Positions 6,352 through 8,097 of a stretch of 8,097 nucleotides of DNA are shown here, piece after piece. Source of the stretch: Nitrosopumilaceae archaeon (GTDB lineage: Archaea; Thermoproteota; Nitrososphaeria; Nitrososphaerales; Nitrosopumilaceae). The notes under the pieces were generated by a model. That model was not told where the DNA came from, did no database searches, and saw only the letters and a program-made list of their open reading frames with translations. Numbering within the stretch: the first letter of the stretch is position 1; each line of letters begins with the position of its first letter. Made by a program: the position numbers and the translations under genes. Location of the stretch: the NCBI GenBank assembly GCA_013330055.1, contig DUJB01000019.1, positions 4,979-13,075 of the forward strand, written 5' to 3'.

Positions 6352-7355
6352 GATCTTGCGACCTTCATCATATCACCAATACGAATCTCCATTCCAAATC
6401 TTTTTTCATTCTTTTTCATATATCTGTAAATAGATAATAGATCAGTGAAATGTTTTATGATTCTGAATTTGGAATCCATTTTGTTTCTAACAAATGCCAG
6501 CACCTTTGGATAAATAGAAAATTTTTCAAGAACCTGTTTTCTATATCTTTCCTTGTCATGAATGTTTTCTATAAATATGTCTGCACAAGTCATACTTGGA
6601 ATAATTCCTTCCCCTAAAAGCGGATAAACAGTACCAATTGATTCCCCCACGCCAACTACTTTATTATGATAGAAAGGTTCGCACATGTCTGGTGTTGCAA
6701 GACGTATTGGTCTTCCCACCGTTTTGATTATTCTGCCTCCATATTTTTTTAAAAATGCGTCAGTCTCTTCTACATGTTTTCTATTTTTGTCACCTGCACC
6801 TATGTGAGCAAGTTTCTTTCCTAAAGGAAAATACCAAAAATATCCAGTAATTGCTGAGAATGGTTTCAAATAAAAATCATCAAAAGGTACCTGATCCTCA
6901 TATTCTACCTTATATTGATATGTGGGTAAGTAAAAATCTCTGGTAGGTTTTGGAAGATATGTTCTGTAAAAACCAGTTGCGTCAACTACAAGATCAAATT
7001 CTGATTCCAAGTTTTCAATCTTCGGTGTTGTGTTGTAATGAACCTTACATCCTTTAGACATGTCTTTGATTAAGCCAATTTTATCATAAGTGCATAAACC
7101 ACTTAGTTTTATACTAAATCTTTCAGAATTCAAATCTACATACATATTTTTTCCATCATGTATAACATAATCATTAAAATCAAGACCGCATTTTTGTGCA
7201 AAATTTTGCATTGGTCCTTTTGTTGTACCCCATGCACAAATTGAGTCATGAGTTTCTTGTGTAGATCTTTCAAATCCAATTACTTCATGCTCATTTTTTA
7301 ATCTAGAAAGAAGATATCCTCCAGCAACTCCAATACCTACAACTGCTATTTTCAC
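6348..7355 (-). CDS. FAD-dependent oxidoreductase, geranylgeranyl reductase family
   Basis: A flavoprotein of the group that saturates isoprenoid chains of archaeal lipids; the substrate of this member cannot be read from sequence. The 335 residues are shorter than the roughly 390-450 usual in the family. The N-terminal Rossmann motif is VVGIGVAGGYLLSRL (G7, G9, G12, G13) with ribose-binding E29 (GFERS). C40 (SICAWGT) lies where family members have a substrate-site cysteine. VVDATGF (123-129) is the second FAD motif. GYFWYFP (171-177) matches the substrate-pocket (Y/F)xWx(F/Y)P signature. GVGESIGTVYPLLGEGI (235-251) corresponds to the usual GDAAG...P...GEGI flavin motif, but without its aspartate. 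Start is GTG at 7355; no ATG, GTG or TTG lies between it and the upstream in-frame stop at 7416. A TATA-like CCTTTTATTAGG lies about 26 bases upstream, so the message is likely leaderless. Confidence 0.87.
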   Translation of the reverse strand: MKIAVVGIGVAGGYLLSRLKNEHEVIGFERSTQETHDSICAWGTTKGPMQNFAQKCGLDFNDYVIHDGKNMYVDLNSERFSIKLSGLCTYDKIGLIKDMSKGCKVHYNTTPKIENLESEFDLVVDATGFYRTYLPKPTRDFYLPTYQYKVEYEDQVPFDDFYLKPFSAITGYFWYFPLGKKLAHIGAGDKNRKHVEETDAFLKKYGGRIIKTVGRPIRLATPDMCEPFYHNKVVGVGESIGTVYPLLGEGIIPSMTCADIFIENIHDKERYRKQVLEKFSIYPKVLAFVRNKMDSKFRIIKHFTDLLSIYRYMKKNEKRFGMEIRIGDMMKVARS

Positions 7356-7374
7356 AGCTCTAATTCTTAAAATA

Positions 7375-7386
7375 CCTAATAAAAGG
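7375..7386 (-). promoter_or_regulatory. TATA-like element for the reductase gene
   Basis: CCTTTTATTAGG on the minus strand is centred about 26 bases before the GTG at 7355. That would place transcription start at or next to the start codon, as in the leaderless messages common in archaea. The gene lacks a Shine-Dalgarno sequence, in agreement. The 73-base gap to leucyl-tRNA synthetase leaves room for independent transcription. Confidence 0.45.
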
Positions 7387-7428
7387 ATGTTTTCAAATGT
7401 TATCGCACCTCTATTTTAGGAATTGACT

Positions 7429-8097
7429 TTATTCGATCAATATGGCTGGCTTGAATGGTCTTGCTGTTCTAGCTTTGCTCTTGGGATCATATTTTTCTGG
7501 ATCAGACTCAGAAAATACTTGAACATTTACTCCAAAGTCTTTTTGAGCAAGAGAATCAAGCTCTGAAAGGATCTCCTTCTCATCTATGATGCTAGTTTCT
7601 GCTTTTGATTGTCGTGACTCTATAGGTTCAGAAAGTATGTCATTAACAGTTTTTTTAACAAAGTCTGGATCTTTTTTTACAAGTTCTGTTTCCTTGTCAG
7701 AAATAAGTGATTTTATTAAAACTCCTATATTCATTTCACCTTTTATGACGTTGGAAAGAATTTTTTGATAAGCTTTGTTCTTCCAAGAATCTGAAGTGTA
7801 AATGATTATCTTCTTTGGGATAATTTTAGTTACTTTAAGAATATTTCTAATATCCTCCATAGTTGATTTCAAAAGATTCTCTGATTGTAATGATGCGCTA
7901 TTGATATCCTCATTATGTACTAATGGCCAAAGTGATTTTGAAACTAAACTCACATTTCCCAATTTCTCCCACATTTCTTCTGCAATATGTGGTGCAAAGG
8001 GAGATAGCATTGCCACTCTGGTAGATAATACATTGTGAAGCGTGCTTGAGACATCTGTTCTATTCTTAGCATTTGTTCTCTTAAGGTACCACTGTAT
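7429..8097 (-). CDS. leuS: Leucyl-tRNA synthetase, C-terminal part (5' end beyond window)
   Basis: Charges tRNA-Leu in the cytoplasm. The last 222 residues are visible, from IQWYLKRTNAKNRTDVSSTLHNVLSTRVAMLSPFAPHIAEEMWEKLG to the C-terminal PAILIE. The helical anticodon-binding domain of class Ia synthetases is shown by LSPFAPHIAEEMWEKLG. The following charged region (about 7432-7870) matches the archaeal/eukaryotic-type C-terminal extension that contacts the tRNA and ends in the typical KPAI(Y/L)IE. The frame is open to the window edge, so the in-frame GTG at 8016 is internal, not a start. About three quarters of the protein, including the HIGH and KMSKS catalytic motifs and the editing domain, lies outside. 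The reductase gene follows 73 bases downstream on the same strand. Confidence 0.93.
   Translation of the reverse strand: MQWYLKRTNAKNRTDVSSTLHNVLSTRVAMLSPFAPHIAEEMWEKLGNVSLVSKSLWPLVHNEDINSASLQSENLLKSTMEDIRNILKVTKIIPKKIIIYTSDSWKNKAYQKILSNVIKGEMNIGVLIKSLISDKETELVKKDPDFVKKTVNDILSEPIESRQSKAETSIIDEKEILSELDSLAQKDFGVNVQVFSESDPEKYDPKSKARTARPFKPAILIE

Noticed and set aside
8014..8016. GTG at 8016 as the start of a short minus-strand gene
   Set aside because: The frame is open upstream to the window edge and encodes leucyl-tRNA synthetase sequence (IQWYLKRT...), so this is an internal valine codon.
1..8097. CRISPR array, insertion sequence, attachment site or defence system
   Set aside because: I saw no regularly spaced repeats, transposase or integrase motifs, duplicated tRNA ends or nuclease/toxin genes. 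The window is mostly conserved chromosomal core genes.

Overview
The window is low-GC archaeal chromosome, most likely from an ammonia-oxidising-type thaumarchaeon (Nitrososphaerota, Nitrosopumilus-like). Three things point there. The largest RNA polymerase subunit is one unsplit gene, whereas most other archaea split it into A' and A''. It is followed by the archaeal order L30e, NusA, S12, S7. The tRNA gene carries introns. The genus assignment is inference from gene content and base composition only.

Left part (1-5055, + strand): a tightly packed transcription and translation operon. It holds the 3' five-sixths or so of rpoA, an L30e-family ribosomal protein, a two-KH-domain archaeal NusA, ribosomal protein S12 (uS12) and S7 (uS7). 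The rpoA-L30e, nusA-rps12 and rps12-rps7 junctions are overlapping or a few bases apart, with Shine-Dalgarno-like sequence before the downstream gene. The exception is nusA, which follows a 77-base gap with TATA-like sequence and no Shine-Dalgarno. L30e appears to lack an ATG at its expected start and has ACG there instead.

Middle (5056-5643): a minus-strand tRNA-Gln(CTG) gene that converges on rps7. It is interrupted by a canonical 37/38 intron and by what looks like a second, D-loop intron. Upstream of it lie an AT-rich TATA region inside an imperfect inverted repeat and a small minus-strand gene of unknown function with a TTG start. That small gene is divergent from the next gene across only 41 bases.

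Right part (5644-8097): a plus-strand cysteine-cluster protein of the YkgJ/CxxCxxCC type. Its stop codon overlaps that of a convergent minus-strand FAD-dependent geranylgeranyl-reductase-family gene with a GTG start. Behind that gene is the C-terminal end of leucyl-tRNA synthetase on the minus strand, running off the window edge.

Most of the window is conserved information-processing machinery, and I see no mobile element, CRISPR array, defence island or novel multi-gene system. The items most worth a second look are the apparent ACG start of L30e, the two-intron tRNA-Gln, and the inverted repeat around the tRNA promoter.
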